DNA from: Streptomyces marincola
Lineage (GTDB): Bacteria > Actinomycetota > Actinomycetes > Streptomycetales > Streptomycetaceae
Direction: 5' to 3'
Length of the DNA: 64,000 nt
Assembly (NCBI RefSeq): GCF_020410765.1
Contig: NZ_CP084541.1
Location: 5,041,001-5,105,000, forward strand
The notes under the pieces: model-generated
What the model saw: the letters and a program-made list of their open reading frames with translations, nothing else
Told to the model about the DNA's origin: nothing
Database searches by the model: none
Translations under genes and position numbers: made by a program
Shown: positions 16,077-25,700 of the stretch, piece after piece
Layout of the letters: every line of letters starts with the position of its first letter
Position numbering within the stretch: position 1 is the stretch's first letter

Positions 16077-16268
16077 CGGAGCGCGCGACGCCGAGACTGG
16101 CCCTGGACCGACGTGATCACCGAAGCCGTGCAACGCCTCGCGACCATGCCGACCCCCGGCTGACCACAAAAGATCGAGGCTAGAGATAGAATGCGACACC
16201 GGCACGTCGACGGGGCGTGTGCGGATTTATCCAGTTTATCCAGACAGCCCTAGCCCTAGGAGTCGCAC

Positions 16269-16793
16269 TTGGGGGACGATTCGGACTTTGGGAAGCGTGC
16301 TGCGGCAGCGATCGGAGTCATAGCCTCGGTGTTGGGCATCCTTACCTTCTTCGGGATTCCTGACTGGAACTCGCTCACTTCGAAGCTTTTCGGCTTTGAG
16401 TCCGCGGCTCGGCCTAGTGGCACCGAACTGTTTCCGGTGTCGTTTACTCACCAGGGTTGGACGTTGACGGCCACTTCCCGCCCGGACACTTGGGACGAGT
16501 GCGAGGAAGGTTGGGGCTGCATCGCAAACATCAAAGCGGAATACACCACCGAGGATCCTGGATTAATTGTGATGGTGTCAGTCGCTGTCTATGCCGATAA
16601 CGAAGCAGCCGCACGATACGTTGACGATCGACGACAATGGGAACAGTCGAGTGGTGTAGACGGATACGGCTACTCGGCAGTGAGCGGCAGCTACTCTGTC
16701 ATTGCGGGCGCATTGAATTTCCAGGCAAACGATCCATACGCTGCGAGTTCTGCAATAGGTAGCCAAGTCCTCTCCAGGCTCCCGCCGGAGTAG
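16269..16793 (+). CDS. Hypothetical protein of atypical base composition, one membrane helix
   Basis: A 174-residue protein with one transmembrane helix (about residues 10-30, A-A-A-A-I-G-V-I-A-S-V-L-G-I-L) and an extracytoplasmic domain. The TTG start at 16269 is supported by CTAGGAG 7 nt upstream. Codon use is visibly less G/C-biased than all neighbours (ATT, TTT, GAA, GCA frequent), and there is a TTA leucine codon at 16563-16565. The direct repeat TTTATCCAG TTTATCCAG lies upstream at about 16225-16242. These features suggest horizontal acquisition. I do not recognise the family. Confidence 0.65.
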   Translation: MGDDSDFGKRAAAAIGVIASVLGILTFFGIPDWNSLTSKLFGFESAARPSGTELFPVSFTHQGWTLTATSRPDTWDECEEGWGCIANIKAEYTTEDPGLIVMVSVAVYADNEAAARYVDDRRQWEQSSGVDGYGYSAVSGSYSVIAGALNFQANDPYAASSAIGSQVLSRLPPE

Positions 16794-16977
16794 AGCCCGA
16801 TCGGCATTTCCTCAGTAGGGTCGGGGGCCCTGTGTGGCCAGGGCGCCGATGTCCCACTTAGGCGGACGAACCCAGGTCAACCCGCTTCGCGAAGATCATC
16901 TCGCTGAGAAAATTTCAGTGGGCGTGGTGCGGCGCGGGTGATGCCGGGTAGGGCGCGGGTTCGGTGACCAGGCCGGG

Positions 16978-17601
16978 TCACAAGCCCGGCCAGTTGCCCG
17001 CCAGCGGTTTCGGATAGCCCTCGTCCACCGCGTTGTTCTCGATGTCGTACCGCATGTAGTAGGCGGACAGGAAGAAGTAGGCCACTCGGCGTCCCCGGAC
17101 CGGGTGGGGCCACACGAAACCTCCCCGCAGGTTCTGGCCGGTTGTCCACAGGCCGGGCCAGTGGTCCTTGGTGTCCCGGGGGTAGCCGGGGTCCACCCTT
17201 TTGGTCTTCGGGTTCACGCGGTAGTACCTGTCGTCCTGGAAGAAGTAGACGCTTTCGTTGGGCCAGAGCACGGCGGCGTCGATGCGGTGGTCCTGGAAGC
17301 CGCCGAGAACTCCCCGCCAGTTGAGGGCCGTCGGCCTGGGGTACGCGTCGTCGACCTTGTCCTCGGCGATGTCGTAGCTGTAGTACTCGTCCCGGTCGAA
17401 GAAGTACGCCTTGCCGCCGGTGGGCCAGACCATCGCGCCGTGAATGGAGGCGTCGCCCAGGCCGGGCCAGTAGGTCGCGGTCCGCTTCGGGTAGCCGCCG
17501 GGGACCCTGTTGGCCGCGATGTCGAACTTGTAGTAGTCGGGGCCGCTGAAGAAATACGCGTTCCCGTCCGGCCACAGAATCGCGCCGTTGTAGGCGTTCA
17601 T
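16978..17601 (-). CDS. Hemopexin-repeat (four-bladed propeller) protein
   Basis: A 207-residue protein made of four hemopexin-like repeats of about 50 residues. Each has a hydrophobic-W-P core, a K/S/A-Y-F-F strand, a Y-Y-x-[FY]-D/N strand, and a closing G-Y-P-x-P/R ... N/Y-W-P/R-G-L. Blades start near residues 5, 56, 107 and 160. No signal peptide is present. Such bacterial proteins can bind metal, haem or partner proteins and some are insecticidal-toxin relatives. The function here is unknown. The ATG at 17601 has AGGGAG 6 nt upstream. It is isolated from any operon. Confidence 0.88.
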   Translation of the reverse strand: MNAYNGAILWPDGNAYFFSGPDYYKFDIAANRVPGGYPKRTATYWPGLGDASIHGAMVWPTGGKAYFFDRDEYYSYDIAEDKVDDAYPRPTALNWRGVLGGFQDHRIDAAVLWPNESVYFFQDDRYYRVNPKTKRVDPGYPRDTKDHWPGLWTTGQNLRGGFVWPHPVRGRRVAYFFLSAYYMRYDIENNAVDEGYPKPLAGNWPGL

Positions 17602-18097
17602 GGATTCTCCCTGGTGATATGCCGTCCGTTTCGTGCGGTTGATCGTTCCGGCACTGCGCGGAGGACCGGTCGCGCGGGCACGCGCGCGGAGTCTCCCGCG
17701 GCCCGTCGGCGGCTGGGACTCGGCCGGGTCGCTCCGGCACGCGGTGGTCAGCAGCAGGGCGCTCGAAGGCGGGGTGCACGGGATGAGCGGACGCGGAATC
17801 TGGGGAACTGCGGATGAGGTCGGTGCGGCTCTCCCGCGCTTTTCTGACCTCTTCTACTCAAGCCTCCACTGCCAGATTGCACCACCTTCCCGGTCCTGTC
17901 ATCTTGTGGAAAGGATCTCCCGTGGCAGCGACGCACGGCGCCCTCTCGGCCTCCCGGGCACGTTCCATGGCCTGGTCATCGAGTGCCGTAGGCCCCCTCC
18001 GCCCCATGGCCTTCTACATCTCGGTAAGTGTTATCGGATGACTACGCGCTGTGGATGGAGATGAGCCCTCGCAGCGCACGGACGGTACTGTCCTCAC
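17602..18097. other. Gene-free interval between hemopexin and restriction-modification genes
   Basis: About 500 bp with no credible gene. Open frames here lack the local codon bias and ribosome-binding sites. The right part (17830-18060) is less G/C-rich and must contain the promoter of the methyltransferase gene. I cannot pick its hexamers with confidence. Confidence 0.5.
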
Positions 18098-19774
18098 GTG
18101 GCATCTCTCGCGCTGTTCAGCACAGACGACCTCTCCCTGCCGGAGTCTCTCCAGGAGGCCGTGGAGCACGGTGAGGTGTTCACGCGTGCATGGGTGGTCG
18201 AGCTGATCCTGGACCTCCTCGGCTACACGCCGGACAGGGACCTCTGCGGCCTCCGGCTCGTGGAGCCGGCCTGCGGCGGCGGTGCGTTCCTGACGGTCGT
18301 CGCTTCCAGGATCAGTGCGTCGTGCCGCGTCCACCGGCGTCCCCTCACGGACGCGATCGACGCCGTCCGCGCCTTCGACCTGCTGGACCGCAACGTCGAA
18401 CAGAGCCGCACGCTCATCACGCGAACGCTGCGCGAGGAGGGCTGGGATACGGGGGGTGCGGCCAGGGTCGCCACCGCGTGGGTGCGGCAGGGCGACTACC
18501 TCCTGCAAGCGGATACCGATCTTCAGGCTGACTACGTCGTTGGTAACCCTCCGTACATCAGGCTGGAGGACGTGCCCGACGACCGGATGGCCGCTTACCG
18601 GCGTGCCTGCTCCACCATGGGAGGCCGAGCCGATATCTACATCGGCTTCTACGAGGTGGCCCTGCGCAGCCTCAACCGAGGCGGCCAGCTGGGCTTCATC
18701 TGCGCCGACCGCTGGATGCGGAACCAGTACGGGCGACGGCTGCGACGGCTGGTGACCGAGCGGTTCAGCATGGACCTCGCCCTCGTGATGCACGATGTCG
18801 ACGCCTTCGACGACCAGGTCTCCGCCTATCCCGCGATCACGCTCATTTCGAACAAGCCCCAAGCCGCAGCGGTCGCCGCCGACACGAACCGCTCCTTCCG
18901 GGCACCACAGGCGCGGGACTTCGCTGACTGGTACCTCTTCGGAAAGCCGTCCGCGACTGCCACGCCTTCCTACCAGGCTGCCCGCATGCCCCATTGGTTC
19001 CCGGAGGAGGACAGCTGGCCGGCCGCCTCGCCGGCGAGGCTCGCGGTCCTCGAACAGCTCACCGAGCGCTTCCGCCCGCTGGAGGACAGCGAGACCGGAA
19101 CCAGGGTGGGGATCGGTATCGCCACCGGCGCGGACAAAGTCTTCCTCACCAAGGCCCGCGACCTGGTCGAGGAGGAACGGTTGCTCCCCATGGCCACGGT
19201 GCGTGACACGACCAGCGGCACGATCGACTGGGACGGCACCCATCTCGTCAACCCGTGGTCGGCAGACGGCGACTTGGTCGACCTCGACGCGTATCCGCGT
19301 CTCGCCTCCTACTTCGAGAAGCACGGTGAGGTCCTGCGCAGGCGCTACGTGGCCGTCAGACAGCCCAGGCGCTGGTACAAGACGATCGACAAGGTCGACC
19401 ACCGACTCACCCATCGACCGAAGCTGCTGCTGCCGGACATGAAGTCGCGGATACACCCCGTCCTCGATCAAGGGCGCCTGTACCCTCACCACAACCTGTA
19501 CTTCATCGTCTCGGACGTCTGGGACATGCGGGTACTCGGTGGCCTGTTGCTCTCCAGGGTCGCGGAAGCCTTCGTGGAGGCGTACGCGGTCAAGATGCGG
19601 GGAGGCACCCTCCGCTTCCAAGCGCAGTACCTTCGGAAGATTCGCGTCCCGGACCCGGCGGAGGTCGGCGAAAGCGACCGGGCCGCTCTCGCCGAAGCCT
19701 TCGACAACCGGGATGTGGAGGCTGCCACCGAGGCCGCGTTGCGCGTCTACGGGCTCGTCGAGCTGCCTGACTAG
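18098..19774 (+). CDS. Type II N6-adenine DNA methyltransferase (PaeR7I/XhoI-system type)
   Basis: A 558-residue gamma-type adenine methyltransferase. The SAM-binding motif I is E-P-A-C-G-G-G-A-F-L at residues 56-65. Catalytic motif IV is N-P-P-Y at 150-153 (D-Y-V-V-G-N-P-P-Y-I-R-L). A long C-terminal target-recognition region (about 270-540) follows. The endonuclease gene 12 bp downstream is of the XhoI/PaeR7I family, so the predicted product is N6-methyladenine in CTCGAG, protecting host DNA. GTG 18098 starts the protein. The codon bias is slightly less extreme than in neighbours, fitting a mobile defence cassette. Confidence 0.9.
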   Translation: MASLALFSTDDLSLPESLQEAVEHGEVFTRAWVVELILDLLGYTPDRDLCGLRLVEPACGGGAFLTVVASRISASCRVHRRPLTDAIDAVRAFDLLDRNVEQSRTLITRTLREEGWDTGGAARVATAWVRQGDYLLQADTDLQADYVVGNPPYIRLEDVPDDRMAAYRRACSTMGGRADIYIGFYEVALRSLNRGGQLGFICADRWMRNQYGRRLRRLVTERFSMDLALVMHDVDAFDDQVSAYPAITLISNKPQAAAVAADTNRSFRAPQARDFADWYLFGKPSATATPSYQAARMPHWFPEEDSWPAASPARLAVLEQLTERFRPLEDSETGTRVGIGIATGADKVFLTKARDLVEEERLLPMATVRDTTSGTIDWDGTHLVNPWSADGDLVDLDAYPRLASYFEKHGEVLRRRYVAVRQPRRWYKTIDKVDHRLTHRPKLLLPDMKSRIHPVLDQGRLYPHHNLYFIVSDVWDMRVLGGLLLSRVAEAFVEAYAVKMRGGTLRFQAQYLRKIRVPDPAEVGESDRAALAEAFDNRDVEAATEAALRVYGLVELPD

Positions 19775-19786
19775 GAGGAACGGATC

Positions 19787-20518
19787 TTGACGGTCACCCG
19801 CCAAGACTTCGAAGACGCCATCGCGGCGTACTGGGGTGCCAGAGAACTCCAGAGGGAGCAGTCGGCGATCAAAGCCGCTGTGGGGGCAGGGACAGCAGGT
19901 TCCGTGCGTGGCGGCAAACACTTCGACGCCATCGCCGTTCTCCTGTCGAAATTCTTCCTCGACGCCGGGTACCCGCCGGAGAGTATTCGCGTCGCCAAGT
20001 CGCAGGGGCTCGAACTGCCCGGCTACTACCGGCCGCAGAAGCAGTGGGACCTGGTGGTCGTCCACAGGGACACGCTCGTGGCTGCCTTCGAGCTGAAGGC
20101 CCTTGGCGGCCCGTCGTTCGGCAACAACTACAACAACCGGGTCGAGGAGGCACTCGGCAGCGCGCTCGATCTGCGCCACGCGGCCTTGGCCGAGCTGTAC
20201 CCCGGAGAGGAACCCTGGCTCGGATACTTCTTCATCATGCAGGACGAGGCGGGGTCCCGCAGGCCGGTCAAGCCGGCCAAGGGCGCCTTGCCCGTGGACG
20301 ACATCTGGCGCGGAATGTCCTACCAGGAGCGCTTCGGTGTCTTCTGTCAAAGGCTCCTGTCCGAGCGGCTCTACGACGCGGCTTGCTATATCACCTCCTC
20401 GGCTGCCGACCCGGTACCGCATGAGCCTGTCGACAAGCTCGACTGGCGCCACTTCTCCGCCGCGATAAACGCGCGGCTCGCCTACCTCGAGGAACTCGGC
20501 TTCCCCGGACGGCGGTGA
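19787..20518 (+). CDS. Type II restriction endonuclease, PaeR7I/XhoI family
   Basis: A 243-residue endonuclease. The XhoI-family signature G-P-S-F-G-N-N-Y-N-N-R-V-E-E-A-L-G is at about 108-124. It is preceded by a PD-(D/E)xK-type core, W-D-L-V-V-V (D88) then F-E-L-K (E102, K104). The expected activity is cleavage of CTCGAG not methylated by the upstream enzyme. It starts with TTG at 19787, with AGGAGGA 8 nt upstream. Expression is probably coupled to the methyltransferase gene. One CTCGAG is visible within this gene at 20486-20491. Specificity is inferred from family, not shown. Confidence 0.9.
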   Translation: MTVTRQDFEDAIAAYWGARELQREQSAIKAAVGAGTAGSVRGGKHFDAIAVLLSKFFLDAGYPPESIRVAKSQGLELPGYYRPQKQWDLVVVHRDTLVAAFELKALGGPSFGNNYNNRVEEALGSALDLRHAALAELYPGEEPWLGYFFIMQDEAGSRRPVKPAKGALPVDDIWRGMSYQERFGVFCQRLLSERLYDAACYITSSAADPVPHEPVDKLDWRHFSAAINARLAYLEELGFPGRR

Positions 20519-20630
20519 GCCGTGCCGCCTCTCGCGTGTGCGCACGCCGCCGACAGCCGCCCGCCGTGCGGGTGCTGAGGCGTACGCGGTCCGGTCGGCC
20601 GCGAAGGTGACGCACGTCACTCCCGCAGGC

Positions 20631-20657
20631 CGTCACGGGCGGGGCTTTGGGCGCATC
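20631..20657 (+). promoter_or_regulatory. Possible ECF41-type promoter of the oxidoreductase-sigma operon
   Basis: CGTCACG at 20631-20637 and CATC at 20654-20657 with a 16-nt spacer. This resembles the ECF41 consensus TGTCACA-N16-CGTC, with changes at the outer bases. It is 35 bp upstream of the oxidoreductase ATG. The idea is autoregulation by the ECF41 sigma factor encoded downstream. Confidence 0.35.
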
Positions 20658-20691
20658 CCGTGTGTACCGATGGCACAACGGGAGGCGGAAC

Positions 20692-21789
20692 ATGAAGGTC
20701 GTGGTGGTGGGCGCCGGATACGCGGGGACGATCGCGGCGAACCGGCTGGCCAAGAAGGTGGGGGCGGCGGGGATCACGGTGGTCAATCCGCGCGCCGACT
20801 TCGTCCAGCGGATACGGCTGCACGAACGGCTCGCGGGGGCCTCGGGCGCGGCGGTGCCGCTGACAACCATGCTGAGGGAGGGGATCGCGACGCGGCTCGG
20901 CGTCGTCGACAAGATCGGCGACGGGCAGGTCACCCTGGGCGACGGTGCGAGCCTCTCGTTCGACCACCTGTTCCTCGCGGTGGGCAGCACGGTCGCCCCT
21001 CTGCCCGGCACCGTTCCTGTGGGGACCTGGGAGGGCGCGGAGCAGGCCCGGTCCACGCTGGCCGGGCTGCCGGGCGGACGCGTGGTCACCGTCGTCGGCG
21101 GCGGGCTGACGGGCATTGAGACGGCCGCCGAGGTCGCGTTCCGCCGACCCGACCTGCGCGTGCGGATCGTGGGGGAGACGATCGCCCCGAGCCTGTGGGA
21201 AGGAGCGCGGCAGCGGGCGCGACTCGGTCTTGACCGACTGAACGTCGAGGTCGTGGAGGACAGTGTCGAACGGATCGACCCCGGTACGGGGGAGGGCGGG
21301 AGCGACGTGCTGCGGCTTCGTTCCGGCCGGTCGTTCGTCTCGCACCTCACGGTGTGGGGGATCATCGGGAGTGTGCCCGACCTGGCCGCCCGCAGCGGGC
21401 TCGATGTGGACGCGGAGGGGCGCGCGGTGGTCGACGCGCACCTGCGCAGCGTGACCGACCCGCGGATCTACGTCGTCGGTGACTGCGCGGCCGTCCCCGG
21501 CTCCCGGGCGTCCTGCGCGACGGCTATGCCGCAGGGCGCGCACGCGGCGGACACACTGGCGCGGGCGGTCGGGGGCCGCAGGCCGACGGCCTTCTCGATG
21601 AGCTACGCGGGGCAGGCGTTGAGCCTGGGCCGTCGTGACGGCGTCATCCAGCTCAGCCACCGGGACGACACCGTGCGCCGGCGCCACCTCGCCGGGCGCG
21701 CGGCGGCCGGGATCAAGGAACGGGTCTGCCGGTTCACGCTGTTCGGCGCCCGCACCGCCACCTACACCTGGCTGCGGGACCCGAAGTGA
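20692..21789 (+). CDS. FAD-dependent NAD(P)H oxidoreductase (NDH-2-like)
   Basis: A 365-residue pyridine-nucleotide-disulfide-type flavoprotein. The N-terminal FAD Rossmann motif is G-A-G-Y-A-G near residues 7-12. A second Rossmann motif (NAD) is V-V-G-G-G-L-T-G-I-E-T-A-A-E near 137-150. The FAD-binding Y-V-V-G-D-C-A-A-V-P is near 260-269. No redox-active C-x-x-C is seen, so a type II NADH dehydrogenase-like or reductase role is likely. ATG 20692 follows GGGAGG. It is coupled to the ECF41 sigma gene (GTGA overlap), the usual 'COE' gene neighbour of that sigma group. Confidence 0.88.
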   Translation: MKVVVVGAGYAGTIAANRLAKKVGAAGITVVNPRADFVQRIRLHERLAGASGAAVPLTTMLREGIATRLGVVDKIGDGQVTLGDGASLSFDHLFLAVGSTVAPLPGTVPVGTWEGAEQARSTLAGLPGGRVVTVVGGGLTGIETAAEVAFRRPDLRVRIVGETIAPSLWEGARQRARLGLDRLNVEVVEDSVERIDPGTGEGGSDVLRLRSGRSFVSHLTVWGIIGSVPDLAARSGLDVDAEGRAVVDAHLRSVTDPRIYVVGDCAAVPGSRASCATAMPQGAHAADTLARAVGGRRPTAFSMSYAGQALSLGRRDGVIQLSHRDDTVRRRHLAGRAAAGIKERVCRFTLFGARTATYTWLRDPK

Positions 21790-22712
21790 CCGAACGGCGG
21801 GAGACCACTGGTCCGCGAGACGCTGCCGAAAGGACCGACGCGGCCGAGGAGTTCACCGCGCACAGGGCCCTGCTGTTCTCGATCGCGTACGAGATCCTCG
21901 GGTCCGTGGCCGACGCCGAGGACGTGCTCCAGGACAGCTACCTGCGGTGGCGGTCGGTGGACCGCGCCTCGGTGGAGAACGCGCGGGCCTACCTGGCGCG
22001 GATCGTCACCCGGCAGGCGCTCGGCGTGCTGCGGTCGGCGGCACGCCGCCGCGAGGAGTACGTGGGCCCCTGGCTGCCCGAGCCGCTGGGCACCGACGCG
22101 GTGGGCGGCACGCCGGACGGCATCGACCACGTGCTCACCGGCGAGGCCGTGACCACCGCGATGCTGCTGGTGCTTGAGGCGCTGACACCCACACAGCGCG
22201 CGGTGTTCGTACTGCGCGAGGTGTTCGGCTTCGACTACGCCGAGATCGCCGCCGCGGTCGGCAAGTCCGAGGGCGCCGTGCGGCAGTTGAACCGGCGTGC
22301 CCGCCACAGCGTGCGCGCCCGCCGGCACGCGGCCGTCGCCAGTCCGGCCGAGGCGCGGCCGGTCGCGGAACGGTTCCTGACGGCCGCCGAGACCGGAGAC
22401 GTTCAGGGCCTGATGGAACTGCTCGCACCCGACGTGGTGTTCCTGGCCGACGGCGGCGGGGTCGTGAGCGCGGTGCGGCGCCGGGTGGCCGGGCGGGACA
22501 AGGTGGCCAGGCTGTTCCTCGGGCTGCTGGCCAAGGGGTCCGAGATGGGGGAACTCGACCTGCGCTTCCGCACCTACAACGGGATGCCCTCCCTCGCGGT
22601 GCTCCTCGACGGCCGGCTCGACCAGCTGACCTCCTTCGAGATCCGCGACGGTGCCGTGACGGCCATCTACAGCGTCCGCAACCCGGACAAGCTCACGGCG
22701 GTCACGGTCTGA
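21786..22712 (+). CDS. ECF41-type RNA polymerase sigma factor (SigJ-like) with C-terminal SnoaL-like domain
   Basis: A 308-residue sigma factor. Region 2 is at about residues 24-90 (A-H-R-A-L-L-F-S-I-A-Y-E-I-L-G-S and A-E-D-V-L-Q-D). Region 4 is at 125-185 (L-T-P-T-Q-R-A-V-F-V-L-R-E-V-F then Y-A-E-I-A). A SnoaL/NTF2-like C-terminal domain (about 190-308) follows, as in ECF41/SigJ. In this group the extension takes the place of a separate anti-sigma factor. It overlaps the oxidoreductase stop by 4 nt. The gene converges on the S8 protease gene across a strong hairpin. Confidence 0.92.
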   Translation: MTERRETTGPRDAAERTDAAEEFTAHRALLFSIAYEILGSVADAEDVLQDSYLRWRSVDRASVENARAYLARIVTRQALGVLRSAARRREEYVGPWLPEPLGTDAVGGTPDGIDHVLTGEAVTTAMLLVLEALTPTQRAVFVLREVFGFDYAEIAAAVGKSEGAVRQLNRRARHSVRARRHAAVASPAEARPVAERFLTAAETGDVQGLMELLAPDVVFLADGGGVVSAVRRRVAGRDKVARLFLGLLAKGSEMGELDLRFRTYNGMPSLAVLLDGRLDQLTSFEIRDGAVTAIYSVRNPDKLTAVTV

Positions 22713-22747
22713 GTCGGTCCGAACCCGTCAGGGCCGGTCGGGGAAGG

Positions 22748-22780
22748 GCCCGGGCCCGGCCGTGGTGGCCGGGCCCGGGC
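22748..22780. terminator. Bidirectional terminator hairpin
   Basis: Perfect 14-bp arms GCCCGGGCCCGGCC (22748-22761) and GGCCGGGCCCGGGC (22767-22780) around a GTGGT loop, between convergent sigma and protease genes. Confidence 0.85.
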
Positions 22781-22796
22781 GCGTCCCTTGGTGTGG

Positions 22797-25700
22797 TCAG
22801 CGGGTGAGGTAGGCGTTGATGACGGTGACGGTCGAGGTGCCGCCGTCCTGGTCGGTCAGCGAGCCGCGCAGGGAGACCGAGCCGTCCGCGGGCGGGTTGC
22901 GCAGGACGACGGTGTCGCCGCGCACGGGCTTCTCCTGCCACGTCTCGCCGCCGTCGAAGGACACCTCGACGGTGAGGTCGGCCAGGTTGTCGGCGGCCGG
23001 GCCCTGGACCTCGACGGGGATGCGGAGGGGGGCGCCGCCCGGCGCGGTGCCGTCGGGGGCGAGTTCCGGCGTGAACCGGACGACGGACAGCGGCAGGGGC
23101 GTGGCCCGTTCCGGCGACACGTGGGCGGAGTCGAAGCCGAACTCGGCACGGACCTCGCTGCTCAACGGGCCTGGGCGGCTGACGGTCGACGTCCACGTGT
23201 AACGGCCGTCCTCGGCTGGCAGCCCCTCGGCCTCGATGTATCCGGCGTCCTCGTACCTGGCGATCTCCTCACCGTCGAGGGCGAGCGTGGAGAGCGCCGA
23301 CGTGTACTCGGACTCGCCCGTGTTGCCATCGGCGTCGGTGAACAGGCCGACCGAGCCCCACAGCACGTCGCCCTGGCGGAACAGTCCGTTGTACGTGCCG
23401 AAGCCGGGCCCGAAAACGGGGGCGTTGAAGGCGGTCCGCACGTGCTCGCCCGCCTGGTAGGTGCGAGTCGGAGCCCTGAACACCTGGTACTCGTAGGTGT
23501 CGTCCAGCACCCTCAGGTTGGCGTTCCAGGGAATGTCGCCGGCCATGACGTACAGGTCGGTGGTGGCGGGCAGTTCGCGCTCCGGGGAGTCGGAGCTGTA
23601 GTCGTCCGAGTTGACCCACAGGGAGCCGGTCGAGCCCTCGGTGACGGCGTTCTGGGCCACCTCGACGCGGGCGAGTTCCGATGCCTCGACGTGCTCGTCG
23701 AGGCCCGTGAAGCCGGTCCCCCGGCGCTGGAACGCGGCGTGGTACTCGGTGTTCTCGCCGCTGATCCAGCTCCGGTACATGCTGACGGTCAGGCCGTCCT
23801 CGGGCACGTCGGGGCCGGTGTGCAGGGTGCGGTAGGCCGGTCGGTCGATGTCGCTGCCGATCTCCCGCACGCGCGGGGTGCGCACGTTCATCGCCTGGCC
23901 GGACGGCTCGGCCTCCGCGTCGAACACCGTGATGTCGACCGGCTCCGTCTCCCGGTTGTCCAGGGCGAGCGTGGTGTCGGCGCGCAGGTCCGGCAGGGCG
24001 GCCGTGTGGTTGATGCGTTCGATGACCTCTTCGGCCTCGGAGTCCCACACGGTCGTGGACAGCGACAGGACGTAGGTGCCGGGCGTGACCTCCAGCACCG
24101 GCCGGGCGGGGCCGTCCTCCTCGTAGTGGCTGAAGAAGTGGGCTTCGCCGGTGTCCAGGTTCGTCACGTACCCGGCCCAGCCGGTGGCGGGAAGCCCGTC
24201 GTCGCCGGTGACCTCGATGGCGAGTTGGTAGACCTCGGCCTCGCGTTCGACCGCTCCGGCCGTGCGCACGGCGGTCGTGCCGTCGGTACCGGTGGCGGTG
24301 ACGGTGAACGAGAAGTGGCCGGTGGCTTCGTCACCGTGGCGGGTGTCGGCGGTGACGGGAACGGTGGCGGTGCCCCCGGCGGGGACGGTGACCTGGTCGG
24401 CGCCGAGGGCGAACATGCCCTCGGGCGCGGGAGCATCGCCGGGGCCGTTGGTGGTGAGTGCGAGGTCGAGCGTGACGTCCTCGTCGCCGAGGTTGCGGTA
24501 GGTCAGGTCCTCGGTGACCGGCTCGTCGTCCTCGTGCGGCCACGCGGCGGTGCCGAAGTCGAGCGAGACCGGTTCCGCGACGACCTCCTGCGCGATGGCG
24601 CGGGCCACGTCGAGCCGTCCGGTGCCCTGCTGCATCTCGCCGCCGTCGGCGGGGGCGGCGGCCGAGCCGACCAGGGCGGCCTTGATGCGCTCGCCGTCCC
24701 AGTCGGGGTGCGCCTGCGCGAGCAGCGCCGCCGCGCCCGCGACGTGCGGGGCCGCCATGGAGGTGCCGGAGATCCCGGCGTAGCCGTCCGCGACAGGCTC
24801 GCCGTGCTCGGCCACGGCGCTGCCCTCGGCGGCTGCCGCGCCGATGGAGACGCCAGGCGCGGTCAGGTCCGGCTTGACCAGGCCGCCGCCGTCGGCCCCC
24901 GGGCCGACGGAGGAGAACTCGGCGAGCGCGTCGGCGTCGTCGACCGCGCCCACGGCGAGGGCCGCCTCGGCGCTGGCCGGGCTGGAAAGACCGCCCGGTT
25001 CGTTGCCGCTGTTGCCCGACGCGGCGACGAACAGCGTGTCGCTTTCGGCCGACAGCCGGTTGACGGCCTCCTCCAGCGGGTCGATACCGGGCTCGTCGAA
25101 GCCGCCGAGGCTGAGGTTCACGATGTCGGCGTCCTGCGCGACGGCCCACTCCATGCCCGCGACGATGCCGGATTCGAGACCGAAGCCCTCGTCGTCGAGC
25201 ACCTTCCCGTTCAGCAGCTCGGCGCCGGGCGCCACGCCGCTGAACGTCCCGCCGGAGTGGGCGCCGGTGCCGGCGGCTATGGACGCCACGTGGGTGCCGT
25301 GGCCGTCGCGGTCGGCGAGGTCGGGGGCCTCGGAGAAGTTCTCGGCGGCGACGACCTTGCTGCCCGCCAGGTCGGGGTGGGTGGCGTCGATGCCGGTGTC
25401 GAGGACCGCGATACGGGTCCCGGAACCGTCGAATCCGGCCTCCCACGCGGCCGGGGCGCCGACCTGCGCGGTGCTGGTGTCGAGCAGCGCCTCGCGGACG
25501 GCGTCCAGCGCGATGCCCGCCACGCCGGGGGCGGCGGTGCGCAGCCGCGGGTTGTCGCCGGGGCTGTCGGTGAGGGCGTTCCAGGTGGCGCTCGCGGTGC
25601 TCTCGTCGAGGACCAGCGCCCGCGCGTTCAGGCTGTCCAACTCGGCGTGCGCTGTGCCGGGCGCGTCGCCCCGGGCGGCGGCGGTGGCGTTCTCGTAGCG

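Noticed and set aside
16077..16163. In-frame continuation after the Nudix stop (28 codons)
   Set aside because: Plausible-looking peptide but no start or ribosome-binding site; could be a remnant, not supported as a gene.
18014..20620. 868-codon minus frame opposite the restriction-modification genes
   Set aside because: No recognisable domain; the + strand has methyltransferase and XhoI-type motifs.
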